DNA of 64,000 nucleotides from Dermatemys mawii (taxonomy: Eukaryota; Chordata; Testudines; Dermatemydidae): assembly GCA_007922305.1 (NCBI GenBank), contig ML677351.1:17141119-17205118 (forward strand), in the 5' to 3' direction. The position numbers and the translations under genes were made by a program. Below the pieces are notes generated by a model. That model had not been told where the DNA came from and ran no database searches. It was given only the letters and a program-made list of their open reading frames with translations. Positions 47,046 to 57,223 of the stretch are shown piece after piece; position 1 is the first letter of the stretch, and every line of letters starts with the position of its first letter.

Positions 47046-47684
47046 TCAGCATCTGTGGCGGGGGAGGTATTCATTTTTTTGTTTGTTTTTTTTTTGCAGG
47101 GGGGGGGGCTCATGGAGGGGTGGACGGAGGAAGGTAATCGTGTCCTCATTTTGTCTGAAGAACTACAGAGATGTTTAAAGTAACTACTACAGCTGGTTGG
47201 GCATTTTTCAAAAATGGGGTTTCATAAAAAAAAGTCAAATTTCAGTAAAGCTCTTCCTTTTTCAAAATTTCAAAACAAAATGGTGGTGGTGGGAGACATT
47301 GTTCTGTATTTTTTATTTTTTTTTATTTTGAAATTATATGAAAATGCCCCCATGCTGCATAACATGGAAAAATGTATTTAACAAGGTAAAACGAAAGGTT
47401 AGTAACTTGTCTTCAAGGTAGTAAAACTGCCTGATATTTCTCCATCTGGTAAAAGTTGGGAGGGTCTGAGCATGCAAGGAGAAAATAGGTTTTTCCACAC
47501 CTCTCTAGTTTTTCAAGTTTTCCCAGAGGAAAATTTATTCCTCGGCAAGAAAATTCCCATTTTCCGGTCAGCCCTAATAAACACACACCTGGGAGCTCAA
47601 ATATGCCAGAGCCCTCACGATTCATTTATTTTATTCGGAGAACAGGGGTTAAGCACTTAAATTCATTTTAAAAATCTGGCCCTA

Positions 47685-47800
47685 AAGTTTTTGGAGCAGG
47701 GGCAGTCCTTTTGTTCTGTGTTTACATAGTGAAGAGCACAATAGAGTCCTGGCTCATGAGTGAGGCTGTTGAGCACTACCAACAATACCAGTAACCACTT
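47685..47800 (+). repeat. L2/MIR-type 3' tail fragment
   Basis: 'agtttttggagcaggggcag', 'tccttttgttctgtgtttac', 'agcacaatagagtcctggct' and 'gttgagcactaccaacaata' follow the family order. Confidence 0.6.
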
Positions 47801-48460
47801 AAGCCCACGACGTCTCACCAAGAGAGGTGGTAACTTCATAGCCAATCAATCATAACCTTGTGGAGACTGCTTTCAGGAATAGTGTTGGATTTAATATTTG
47901 GACACATCTTCTAGACACTGGATGAAGGCCACAAATTCATCTCGTATCAGCAAACAGCCATCAAGTAGAGCCGTTTTTGAAAACCAGCAAACTAGGTGTC
48001 TCTCTCTAGTTATGCTTATCCTCTGAGCCATTCAGGTGCTCCTCCATCCATAATTATGCTTTTTGTAAGAGTTCCTATATCTTGAAATGTGTTCATGTTA
48101 AAACAAACAATTTCACAGTGGTTCTTGGAACTATTTTATGTGCATGTAACCTTTCCTCTCTGATGGACACCATTTCATTAAGGGCTGTACAAATATCTTA
48201 GAAAGTGTCCATATTTGAATTGCTTTAAATAAAATAAATAATAATATAAATAATAAAGTTAGTAAACTAATTCTTGTTAATGTGTTTGGTTAAATTAAGT
48301 AGCTGCTGATTATTGGATTTTCTTTGCAGCTGGGTAGCATGTACTTCCCACAGAGGAGAAATACTATATGATACTTATAAATCACCTTTTAAAATATGTA
48401 AACGGCAAATTCTAGCACTGGAGAACTTTAAGATCTCTAACTGTTCATAGTAAAAGTAAA
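47801..48460. other. No recognisable gene or repeat
   Basis: AT-rich; nothing identifiable. Confidence 0.45.
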
Positions 48461-48468
48461 CACTAAGC

Positions 48469-48747
48469 CGGCGGTCGCGACCCCTCGAGGAGTCGCCAGC
48501 TGTCTCTAGAGGCATCGCAAGCTCCTTGCACAACTGAAAAGCCGCCGAATGAATCACTTCCGTATTCAGCAGCTTTTTTACAGACATGCCGAGCTATTTC
48601 GGGAGCGCTCGGCATGTCCGCCAAAAATAGTTGCCGAATGCGGAAGTAATTCATTCAGCGGATTTTTGGCAGACATACATGGATCTGTGGAGCCTTGTAA
48701 GAAGGTAAAAAAATGGGTCACGGCGGTGGGAAGTTTGAGAACCGCTG
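48469..48747. mobile_element. hAT-type fold-back element with shortened left end
   Basis: The right end on the minus strand reads CAGCGGTTCTCAAACTTCCC, a classic hAT terminus. The left end starts directly at 'cggcggtcgcgacccctcga' and lacks it. The 8-base flanks cactaagc (48461-48468) and cactaaac (48748-48755) match at 7 positions. Inside, 'atgaatcacttccgtattca' through 'cagacatgccgagc' (48549-48594) is inverted at about 48608-48655. It is non-coding; frames on both strands translate the arms. Confidence 0.75.
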
Positions 48748-48755
48748 CACTAAAC

Positions 48756-50315
48756 CTTCCCAGCTGTTCTCAAAGACCTTGTTAAAAGAGTGATTTCCCT
48801 GCACACACACACCCCATACGTGCATACACCACTGTAGTAGCTATGAACTAAATTCTAGATCACTGCAGTGAGTTTAAACAAAATATAGTTATTTAGCTGC
48901 CTGGCAGCAGGGAAGTAAATCAGGTCAGCATGACTGGTAAGGAAGAGACTATTTAGCAAGAGAGATCTGTGAGCACGCATATCCTAAGCTCCTGGGCAGG
49001 GATGTACGTTTACAGTTCCAGCTTGCCACATGTCAAGCTGCAATTTTTGCCCCAACTTCCCATCATCCACCCTCATAGTCCTTAAGGGCACACCTGGATC
49101 TCATGTAGGCTGATAAAGGAAAGCATCCAGTAGACAGTGGTGCAGTGCAGAGAGTAGATAAAACATCTGAACATCCTGTACCACAAGGCCAATTGGTAAT
49201 GCACCCAGCACGTGGCCCTGCTGCAAGTAGATTGACAGGATGCTTGGCAATCACCCCAGGATGGAGCCCACCATCTCACATGACATCTTCCTTGTGAGGC
49301 CAGAGGAAGGAGAAGCAGATGCCACAGCAGATGTGACCACAGCAGTCTTGCAGTCCCAGAAGCACATAATGGATCTTGAAACTCAGCATCAGCCCACCAA
49401 TCAGGTTGGGGTTGCACATGTGAATACCTGTTGAGAGATGAACCTGGGGACCAGCCTGCAGGGAGAGCAGGACCAGGACACCAATTTGCAGCCCTCAAAG
49501 AGTCCACCATCATGCTTATTACCACCACGATGTGGTTCCTCTTTGAGTGGGATTTCTGGGGTAATACCAATAAAGGTATTGTTATATGCTAGGAGGATGA
49601 TACATGCTAGGTTTTTTTAAAAATTCTGGCTTGAGTGCAATACACAGGAGAAATTCTCTTTAGGAAACATCCCCGCTAAGCTTGGTGCCAAGCAAAGAAA
49701 AAGAAAAGTTAGACACTAAAGTTTGACTCCACCCTGTCTTTTTCCAAACTTTGTTTTCAGTGATAGCTTTTAACAGTTTTAAAAGACAGCAGAGCTGGCA
49801 GGCATGGAATGCACATGTTTGCAAGTATTACCTTTTAATAAATTGGTAACACTTCTATAATGTGATAACTGTATACTTTGGCTAGTAAATTATTGTCCCA
49901 CATAGCAGTGACTGTACATCCATTTCTATCTTGGTTTCTCTTTAACTCCATGAAAAGCAATTTTAGGTGATTAGTCAGGCAGCAAGCCCCTGTCTCTTAC
50001 TGTTGCTGGGCTAGGGGCATGTGAGGAAAGGAGAGGAGACAATTCACTCTGCCGATTTCAGAAGCCTGTATCCTAATCCAAAATTAATAATTTCTTTTCA
50101 GTCCTGGAAGTTTATTTTTGAAAATATCTTACAGAGCTGGAATTCCAGATATTTTTTTTCAGATTTCTGGGTAGAGAGAGAACTTTCTGGGACCCCTTGT
50201 GCTAGCTTTCTAATCCACTCCCCTCACTGGTATGCTGTGCAGTCACTAATTCCCTGAATATCAGTTTTGCATCTGTTGACAGGATTCCACGACCTTGCCT
50301 GGAAAATTACTCTTC
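48756..50315. other. No recognisable gene or repeat
   Basis: Around 1.5 kb. A 162-codon minus-strand frame at 49082-49570 has no domain and overlaps other frames. No transposon end is recognised, although the region 49085-49560 is more GC-rich than its surroundings and could hide an old element or exon. Confidence 0.4.
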
Positions 50316-50320
50316 CCTCC

Positions 50321-51022
50321 TGTAGCAGGGCGGCCACTCACCCCTGTGGTGCCTAGTGCTGGTACATCCAGGGAATTAGCTTGCCAGCTGCCAGAGTGCC
50401 CTCTGCAGGCTGTAGTCCCACTTGCTACTGGCCCTCCCCATGTCCCTCCCCTGGACCCCAGTGCCATCTTCCCTAGGGGGATGCATCCCTGCAGTACCCC
50501 CACAGTCTCAGGGTCTCCTCTCCCAGGGAACCACCCCCTATCCCCACCTTGCCTCAGTCTAGGCAACTGCCAGTCACCACTTACCCCTATTCACTGGGGC
50601 AGATTGCAGTATCATTGCCATTCGTCACCAGCAAGGAGGGTTGGCCTGCTGCTTCTGCCTGTACCCATGGGCTGCCCCCTGCAAGTCCAGTACCCCTTGT
50701 TGGGCATCCCTCTAGGCCCTGCAGACTGAGGGTTTTCAGGCCAGAGCTTCCCCAGCTCCTCTTGCCTGGCCCAGCCCTGCTCCACTCTAGGTACCTTATG
50801 CTTCCCAGCAGCCAGGTGTGTTTACCTCTGAAGACAGAGAAGACACTATCCTCTCAGACCCCTGCCTCTCAGCCTTTTTATAAGGCCTGCTAGAGTGTTT
50901 GTGGTGTGGCCACCCAGCTGAGCCTATTCTCCCAATCAGCCTGGGAGCTTGCTCCCAGCCACAATCCATTCCTGGGCTGTTTTAAGCCCTTCTGGCTAGG
51001 AGCGGCTGGTCACTCCGCTACA
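50321..51022 (-). mobile_element. Solo LTR, minus orientation
   Basis: The element starts TGTAGCAGGGCGGCC and ends GTCACTCCGCTACA, giving TG...CA termini, and is flanked by a perfect 5-bp duplication CCTCC (50316-50320 and 51023-51027). The minus strand has a TATA box, TATAAAAAGG at 50882-50873, about 140 bases from its 5' end, a position comparable to that in the related LTR at 22630-23370. Five-base duplications fit Gypsy-type elements and some endogenous retroviruses; without internal genes the superfamily cannot be fixed. Open frames inside it reflect GC richness. Confidence 0.8.
50873..50882 (-). promoter_or_regulatory. LTR TATA box
   Basis: TATAAAAAGG on the minus strand, about 140 bases into the LTR. 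The related LTR has TATATAAAGG about 120 bases in. It would have been the U3 promoter of the parental retroelement. Confidence 0.6.
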
Positions 51023-51226
51023 CCTCCCTTGCCCATTCTAGTATTTTTAAAATATTAACGGCTAAGAGAGCTTTTCCTGCTTGACATAAGTCAAGAACCA
51101 GTATTGGTAAATGGCCCCTAACTATTGTTTGTTGATCCTGCTTTAAAAAAATAAAAATAAAAATCAGAGTTACTATAATGTATCTACTAGAAGATAGTTT
51201 CTCTCTTAGAGAATTCAAAAAGGAAT

Positions 51227-51842
51227 TGTAACAGAGTCAGACCAGAAGGATATAGGAGAGTGCTGGAAGGCAGGTATATTAGTCTCAGGTGTGCAGGTCC
51301 CTGTTCCCTGGATAGCCAAACAAAGGCTACTCCAGGCCAATCAAGACACCTGGGGCCAATTAAGAACCTTCTAGAAAGGAGTAGAAACAGCTAGCCTGAT
51401 TGGGACACCTGAAGCCAATCAGAGACTGGCTGAAACCAGATAAAAACCTCCCAGTTAGTCAGGTGGGTGTGGGTGTCAGGAGCTGTGGAAGGAAGTTGTG
51501 CTGTTGGTGAGACTGAGTGGTGGACAACATATCATACAGAAGGAAGGAGGCCCTGAGGTAAGGGTGAAGTGGAGTTTAAAGAAGCGGGGACTGCTGTGGG
51601 GAAGTAGCCCAGGGAATTGTATTGTGTTTTTGTGGATAAAAGGTCAGCTATCTTAGCTGATGCTATTAGGGTCCCTGGGCTGGAGTCTGGAGTAGAGGGA
51701 AGGCCTGGGCTCCCTACTTTTCTGCCTCCCTTAATTAGTTACTGAGAAAGGGAGATCACTCTGGGCCTAGATGAGTTTCTGAGGCCCCTAAATCTTCCAG
51801 GAAGTGCAGGACCCACTAATACAGACTTGGAACTTTGTCACA
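51227..51842 (+). mobile_element. Solo LTR, plus orientation, second family
   Basis: It starts TGTAACAGAGTCAGACCAG and ends GGAACTTTGTCACA. The flanks GAAT (51223-51226 and 51843-51846) form a 4-bp duplication. A TATA-like GATAAAAAC is at 51439-51447. The 5' half repeats 'ccaatcaagacacctggggc' and 'cctgattgggacacctgaag' units. No primer-binding site or coding region follows, so it is a solo LTR. It lies only about 200 bases from the LTR of another family. Confidence 0.75.
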
Positions 51843-51959
51843 GAATATATAAATATTCTAAAATGTTGCAAACCAGGGCCTTATGCACATGCAGAAAGCA
51901 AAGTGCAGGAGGGATACTCTTATTCCCTATGGCAATATAATTAACATACTGTCTGTTTC

Positions 51960-52500
51960 ATACTATCGGCAGCCCCTTCCATCCCTGAGGAGCCAAACCT
52001 CACACTAGAGCTCCAGGTGCTGGAACTGGTCAGCAGCAGGTCAGAAGGAAGAGAAATAGAGGACCTTTTCAGGCTTGTGGCAAGAAGGCACCAAGAGCAC
52101 TTTGACTTCAAGAGAACCAAGGAGGAAAGGGATACACTGGATGAGTGAAGACTGCTCTAGAAATTCCTGGATGAAGAGTGAAAAAACAGCACAGGACCAA
52201 TTGATCATGCAGCATCTGATGAATGTGGGACAGCAGGGTGGTTCAGCTAGCACCCCACTCACCTCCTATGAGCATTCCAGCACCACTGCTTGTGCCAACT
52301 GCAACATCTGCAGATGTGCCTGTGCAACCTCACATTGAGTCCCCTCCACAGCCGCAGCCCCACAGGTATTGGAGAAACCTGACTTCTCCCTCAAGAGTCC
52401 ACCCCCATACAAACCTCAGTCCCTGTGCAGCCACATGGATGGCTATCAAGATGTGGGGTGCAAGAGAAAATAGTAACAGCGCTAGGAACAGCTGCTAGCA
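51960..52500 (+). pseudogene. Possible MYB-like partner remnant of old Harbinger copy
   Basis: In one frame the plus strand reads 'LELVSSRSEGREIEDLFRLV' then 'ARRHQEHFDFKRTKEERDTL', with stops soon after. It is a charged, helix-prone stretch like the basic/coiled C-terminal part of Harbinger MYB-like proteins. It faces the transposase remnant on the minus strand in the same convergent arrangement as in the intact element. Sequence identity to the family is weak, so this rests partly on position. Confidence 0.4.
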
Positions 52501-53029
52501 TTAGCCCTGATCACAGCTGTTGGAAGTTAATTTGCAGACTAGATTTTTTTTTCATTTTAGTTAATTGAGTGTGTTTTGTTTTGGTTTTTTGCACTGTTGG
52601 AAGTTATGGGGCGCTTATGCTTTACTGCACACCATTTATTTTTTCTTCTGTGGTAGTTATTTTCACTTACACTTTACTACACCCTTCTTTGTTATAAAAT
52701 GTGTTTTGGTGCACAGAGAGTTGAGTGGTGGACTGCAGTTTAAGGGTTCAAATTCACACTCAAAAGAAGTGAAACACAACTGCCTTCAAGCCACCGGCAA
52801 TCTCCAGCTGCTACATGTGTGATGAGTAATGCATGCACCACACCCCAGCAAAATTATCACTTATGTGCCCCTTAAAAATGTAGTGATTAATATGAAGCAT
52901 GGGAAAATGATAATACAATCAACATTTAAAAACTCAGTTTTAATGGACCTAGGGACTATTACATCACCACACTTCACCCCTCTCACCCTATTACAGAAGA
53001 AGCAGCCCCACGGGGAACAGATGCATTTT

Positions 53030-54062
53030 CTAGTTGTATGTACTGGACCTGCAAGCCAACATTGTCTTGAATCTACTTAAATTGAGAAAGTTCACCTTTG
53101 GCATTAGAGATGGGCAGCCCCCCTGCCCCCAAATCATAAATGTCATTGATGTCTTTAGCCTCTGAATGGTTCTTAGGCGGTACCATCTTGTCTTCAGCCT
53201 GCCAAATGCACATGCCACCATTGGCCAGCAATGATAAGCATGGAATTGAGCCTTCTCCTGCCAGGTCCTGTGTTGTCAGGATATAGTTACATGAGCAGTA
53301 GTAGGAGGCAGAGTCCCCCAAAATAACAGTAGTTATTAACATCCAAAATGATAATAGTTTAGAAAGAATTAAGACTCCTGCTTCCCGCAACAAATACTGT
53401 CCAAATCTCCTGAAAATCTTCCCATCGTGAACTTTGCCAGTATTACACATGTTGGTGTTCATGGACCTACCTTAGTGGCCCGTCAAGCACCACAGAGTGG
53501 TAAAGTAAAACTCTTTCCAGTTTACATGTTCACTTGCTCCCTGTGGTGGGCAAATTAAGGGCACAAGTGTGCCAATAAGCCTCGCACAGTTGCATAACTC
53601 CATTCTGTGAAAGCCAGCTATTATATCAGGCTCATTTCTAATGCCAACCACAGATGGTTAAGTTACTGTAACAACTGCCTGGCAAAGCATCACCACCATA
53701 ACCCCAACAGTAGATTTCCAACACCATATAGATTAGCCATGGACAGGTAGCAGTCTGGGGCAGCCAACTTCCAGAGCAATCTGCTTCTCGATGGGTATGG
53801 CCTCCTTCAGTTAAGTGTTCTGGTGCTGAAGGGTCAGTCCAAACTCCACACAGTGCTCCAAGAAGGCCTGGTTCCTCACGTAGGTGTTCTGGAGCCATTG
53901 CTGGTCACCCCAGGTCTGAAAGGCAGTATGGTCCAACCACACTGTGCTGGTTGTCCTGCACCAGAAATGGCAGTCAACAGATGGCAAATAAGCACCAATT
54001 GCCGCATTCACTAGATCTGTCAAGTCTGTTGCAAATGAACCCCCTCTCAGAGTCCCACTGCC
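53030..54062 (-). pseudogene. Harbinger DDE transposase, degenerate
   Basis: Fragments in order on the minus strand match the family. First 'VDCHFWCRTTSTVWLDHTAF' and 'GDQQWLQNTYVRNQAFLEHC' (N-terminal region, near 53970-53830). Then 'NTGKVHDGKIFRRFG' (near 53445), 'VILGDSASYY' (near 53330), and 'VACAFGRLKTRWYRL' (near 53220). The second catalytic Asp of the GDS motif is retained. The first (DGTH region) and the Glu of VEC/ERAFG (here VACAFG) are lost. The pieces lie in more than one frame with several stops. The equivalent gene at 55775-56884 is far better preserved and clearly of another subfamily. Confidence 0.75.
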
Positions 54063-54543
54063 TTCTTCATCTCAGAAAGTGCTCCCAAAATGCCATTCGG
54101 CATCTTGATGAATATCTGCTCCACTGCAGAAAATAATTCACCCACAAGCAGTCAGCTGATGGAACAGCTGTACAGCTCACCCCTGGGAACAGACAGAAAT
54201 GAGGAATGTGCACAGCCAGAAGTGCCTCAGGGGAAAAAAAAAGGCATTTACAGGTAGTTGGAAGATCCCTCACACAAGGATGTGAGGACAGCCAAGTTCT
54301 CCCAAAATACACCACAGACCAATTCCTAGAGCAACTCCAGGTGGTGAGGCTGCTCAGGTCTATGGGCTATGCACCCATAAATCAAAATGTGAAGCGTGCA
54401 GCTACAACGCCAGTGTGGATAGTGCGAAACAGGGTATGGCCCAGGTGCAGCTTGGTAGTGTTGACTTTGGTGGTGGGCTTACCTATGCACAGAAATGTGC
54501 ATGAGAGCAAGGATGCAGGTCACACCCAATGCAGACATACCCT

Positions 54544-54706
54544 ATGTGTAAATTGCTGAGGCAGTGGATTCAGAAACATGGCATTCTAAGGGCTCAATTA
54601 TGCCCTTTAAGACAGTCTTTCATCAGGGACAGGGCAGAGCAAGCCTCCCAAGACAAGGGAGCTCTATTATACACTGCAATCGGGAGGTGAGATTGTAGAC
54701 ATACAG
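54544..54706. repeat. MITE fragment with 'gtagacata' ends
   Basis: 'tatacactgcaatcgggagg' to 'tgagattgtagacatac' (54668-54704) is a piece of the common turtle MITE with 'tgtctacactgcaa' ends. It abuts the next element. Confidence 0.45.
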
Positions 54707-54707
54707 A

Positions 54708-54945
54708 ATACATTTACCCTGCAATTAAAAGCCCTTGGCTGGACCATGTTAACTGTCTTGGGTTCGCAGGGCTTGGGTTAAGAGGCTATTGAATTGTGGT
54801 GTAGATGTTCGGGCGAGAGCTGGAGCACTGCGAGGTGGGAAGGTCCCAGAGGTTAGGTTGCAGCCTGAACATCTACACCTCAATTCAACAGCCCCTTAGT
54901 ATGAGCCCTGCAGTGGACAGGGACTAATTGCAGTGTAGACATACC
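54708..54945. mobile_element. Fold-back MITE with 'ctgcaatta' ends
   Basis: The left end 'atacatttaccctgcaatta' pairs with the right end, read on the other strand as 'ggtatgtctacactgcaatt'. The interior 'ggtgtagatgttcgggcgag', then 'agctggagc', returns inverted as 'cctgaacatctacacc'. This is a recognised turtle MITE pattern. The exact end bases and duplication are uncertain. Confidence 0.6.
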
Positions 54946-55175
54946 TGAGTTGCTTTGATCTGATTCAATGAAAGCTAGCTTGAGTTACAATAGCAGAGTA
55001 GCAGTAGCCCCAGATACGTACTCGAGCTAGCTTGTGCTGCCACCCATGCTGCTGCAGATAGATACATGGCTACTGTTATGGGAGCTAGCTTTCAGCTAGT
55101 AAGAGCAAAGCTAACCTGGGGAGGTGACTGCAGCAGGCATACACATACCCAATTGCAGCGTAGACCAGAACAATG
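54946..55175. repeat. Second MITE, diverged
   Basis: 'gaaagctagcttgagttaca', 'acgtactcgagctagcttgt', 'ggagctagctttcagctagt' and 'aattgcagcgtagacca' are inverted pieces and an end of a related turtle MITE. The following 55176-55402 is unassigned. Confidence 0.5.
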
Positions 55176-55774
55176 TAGCATGCTCTTCTCTGCACCTTGC
55201 CATCTCCACTGGCTAGCGCATGAGAAAGGCATCGCTCCACCTCCTCTCAGCCAGGCCCCTTGAGGTGGTTTGCATCTATAGGGATGCTAGGAAAGCAGTG
55301 CCTGCACTCAGGATAGCAAAGGAACTGCAGCTGTATGCACCGAGCAATGAGAGGTGTGGGGAAGCAAAAAGACTTTATGCTCCTTGTCCCTTTGTCTGAC
55401 TCTAAGGGCATGGTTACACTTACAGGATTATAGTGCTTTTGGTTATAGCGGTCCCCTTATACAGCAATATGTATAGCGCTATTGCGTGTCCACACTGAGA
55501 CGCACCAGTGGTATAGCATGGCCACATTTGCGGCACTTCAGGCGGCATTAAGAGCAGCGCATTAGGCAGGTATCCCACAGAGCACCTCTTCCCGATCTGG
55601 CACAATGCCTTGTGGTACGGGGGGCGTCACTTGCGGGGCATTCTGCATCCTGTTCCAACTACCCATGATGCTTCGTGTCATATCCGAGCAATCCCTGTGT
55701 TTCCATCCACCTCAGGCGCCATCTTTCAACGGTTTCAGCAAGGCGCGCTCCGTCTTCCATTTTCATGTGCTGCA

Positions 55775-56884
55775 ATGAATCCACAACTGCTGAGGGACAT
55801 GCTGACGACTGTCGCCAGCACATCTCTGTGTGCAGTGGAGTTAATCCTTGACATGCAAGGTGACAGTGATGGGTCTGAAGACGAGATTGAAGCGGTGAAC
55901 GCGTTTGACACGAAGCTTCTTGTCTCATTAATGGACATGCTCATGGCTGTGGAACGCCGCTTCTGGGCACGGGAAACGAGCACTGACTGGTGGGATCACA
56001 TCGTCATGCAAGTCTGGGACGACGAGCAGTGGCTGCAAAACTTTCGCATGAGAAAAGCCATTTTCATGGCACTGTGTGCTGAACTCGCCTCTGCCCTGCA
56101 GCACAAGGACACCAGATTGAGAGCTGCCCTCCTGGTGGAGAAGCGGGTGGCTATCGCGATCTGGAAGCTGGCCACCCCAGACAGCTACTGATCAGTGGCC
56201 AACCACTTTGGGGTGGGAAAGTCGATCGTTGGAGTTGTGCTAATGCAAGAGTGCAGGGCCATTAAGCGCATCCTGCTACGAAAAATCGTGACTCTGGGTA
56301 ATGTGCATGACATCGTTGCTGGCTTTGAAGAAATGGGTTTCCCTAACTGTGGAGGGGCAATAGATGGGACCCATTTACCTATTCTGGCGCCCGACCACCT
56401 AGCAGATGAGTACATTAACCAAAAGGGGTACTTCTCCATCGTTCTCCAGGTGCTTGTGGATCACCGTGGGCGTTTTACTGACATTAACGCAGGCTGGTCT
56501 GGAAAGGTGCATGACACACGCATCTTCTGCAACACCGGCCTCTTCAAGAAGCTGCAAGCTGGGACTTTTTTCCCAGATCAGCGGATCCCCGTGGAGGAAG
56601 TCGAAATGCCCATCATTATTCTTGGCAACCCCGCTTACCCTTTAATGCCCTGGCTCATGAAACCCTACACAGGGAGCCTGGACAGCAACCAGGGAAGGTT
56701 CAGCTACAGGCTTAGCCGGTGTCAAATGACTGTGGAGTGTGCTTTTGGGGGTCTCAAAGTGCACTGGTGCTGTCTTTATGGGAAGCTAGACTTGGCTGAG
56801 GGAAGTATCTCCGCGGTTATTTCCGCATGCTGTGCCCTACATAATCTTTGTGAGCGGAAGGGCGAAGGCTTCACTCAGGCATGA
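55775..56884 (+). pseudogene. Harbinger DDE transposase, near-intact but inactivated
   Basis: One frame runs from ATG 55775 to the stop at 56882-56884 (369 codons), broken only by TGA at 56189-56191 (codon 139), inside the helix-turn-helix-like segment 'IWKLATPDSY*SVANHFGVGKS'. The N-terminal region has 'RFWARETSTDWWDHIVMQVW'. The DDE_Tnp_4-type nuclease core follows: 'AIDGTHLPIL' (first Asp, codon 197), 'GKVHDTRIF', 'LGNPAYPL' (codon 285) and 'VECAFGGLK' (Glu, codon 321), ending in 'ISACCALHNLCERK'. Relatives such as HARBI1 have Asp in the 'LGD' motif 35 residues before the Glu; here it is Asn. Both the stop (CGA to TGA) and the Asn (GAC to AAC after C) fit decay at CpG. ATG 55775 is chosen because the upstream extension lacks family likeness. 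It acted by cutting at the terminal repeats. Confidence 0.9.
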
Positions 56885-57097
56885 TCCTCGGAGGTTCAAC
56901 GCCTGGAGGCCACATATGCACAGCCAGAGAGAAGGACTCTCAGAGCGAGGCTGTTAGGATCAGGGATTCCTTGAGGGAGCATTTTGAGGCTGAAAGCCAG
57001 TTCTAATGGGAAGTGCAGAGGGAGGGAGGGAGGTACAGGCATTTTAATAGGAACAGGCATTTGCTTTTCTGTAGCCACTAATAATCTATGTACACTG

Positions 57098-57103
57098 AAT
57101 AAA
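57098..57103 (+). terminator. Polyadenylation signal of the transposase gene
   Basis: AATAAA, 214 bases past the transposase stop codon, in the short gap between the two convergent genes. The opposing signal is 30 bases further on. Confidence 0.6.
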
Positions 57104-57132
57104 GAAACCCATTTAATTAAAAAGACAATTCA

Positions 57133-57138
57133 TTTATT
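57133..57138 (-). terminator. Polyadenylation signal of the MYB-like gene
   Basis: AATAAA on the minus strand (TTTATT on plus), 86 bases past the stop codon of the minus-strand gene. The transcripts of the two genes would overlap by a few dozen bases at their 3' ends. Confidence 0.6.
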
Positions 57139-57223
57139 CAACAGTTACTTCGGTTGCTGAAAGAAAAGATTTTGATGCATGTGTGGGAAAAGCCGGGGGA
57201 GATGCAATTGGGGTGGGATGGGG

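Larger units (their letters stand above)
51960..54543 (-). mobile_element. Old degenerate Harbinger copy, second lineage
   Basis: The right end reads GGGTATGTCTGCATTGGGTG on the minus strand, a Harbinger-type terminus ending at about 54543. It is followed inward by a non-coding leader, then a transposase remnant (about 54062-53030), then a possible MYB-like remnant on the opposite strand. The left terminus is missing, so the element is truncated, with the solo LTR at 51227-51842 just outside. Divergence and many stops make it much older than the copy at 55406. Confidence 0.65.

Noticed and set aside
49082..49570. Possible exon or Cys/Trp-rich 162-codon frame
   Set aside because: Competing frames on the other strand and no recognisable domain; left as unassigned.
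55610..55774. Upstream start of the transposase at 55610
   Set aside because: The first 55 residues have no family likeness and overlap the element's non-coding leader; ATG 55775 fits better.
55775..56884. Domesticated host gene derived from Harbinger (HARBI1-like)
   Set aside because: The in-frame stop, a lost catalytic Asp, and intact TIRs and TSD indicate a dead transposon copy rather than a retained host gene.
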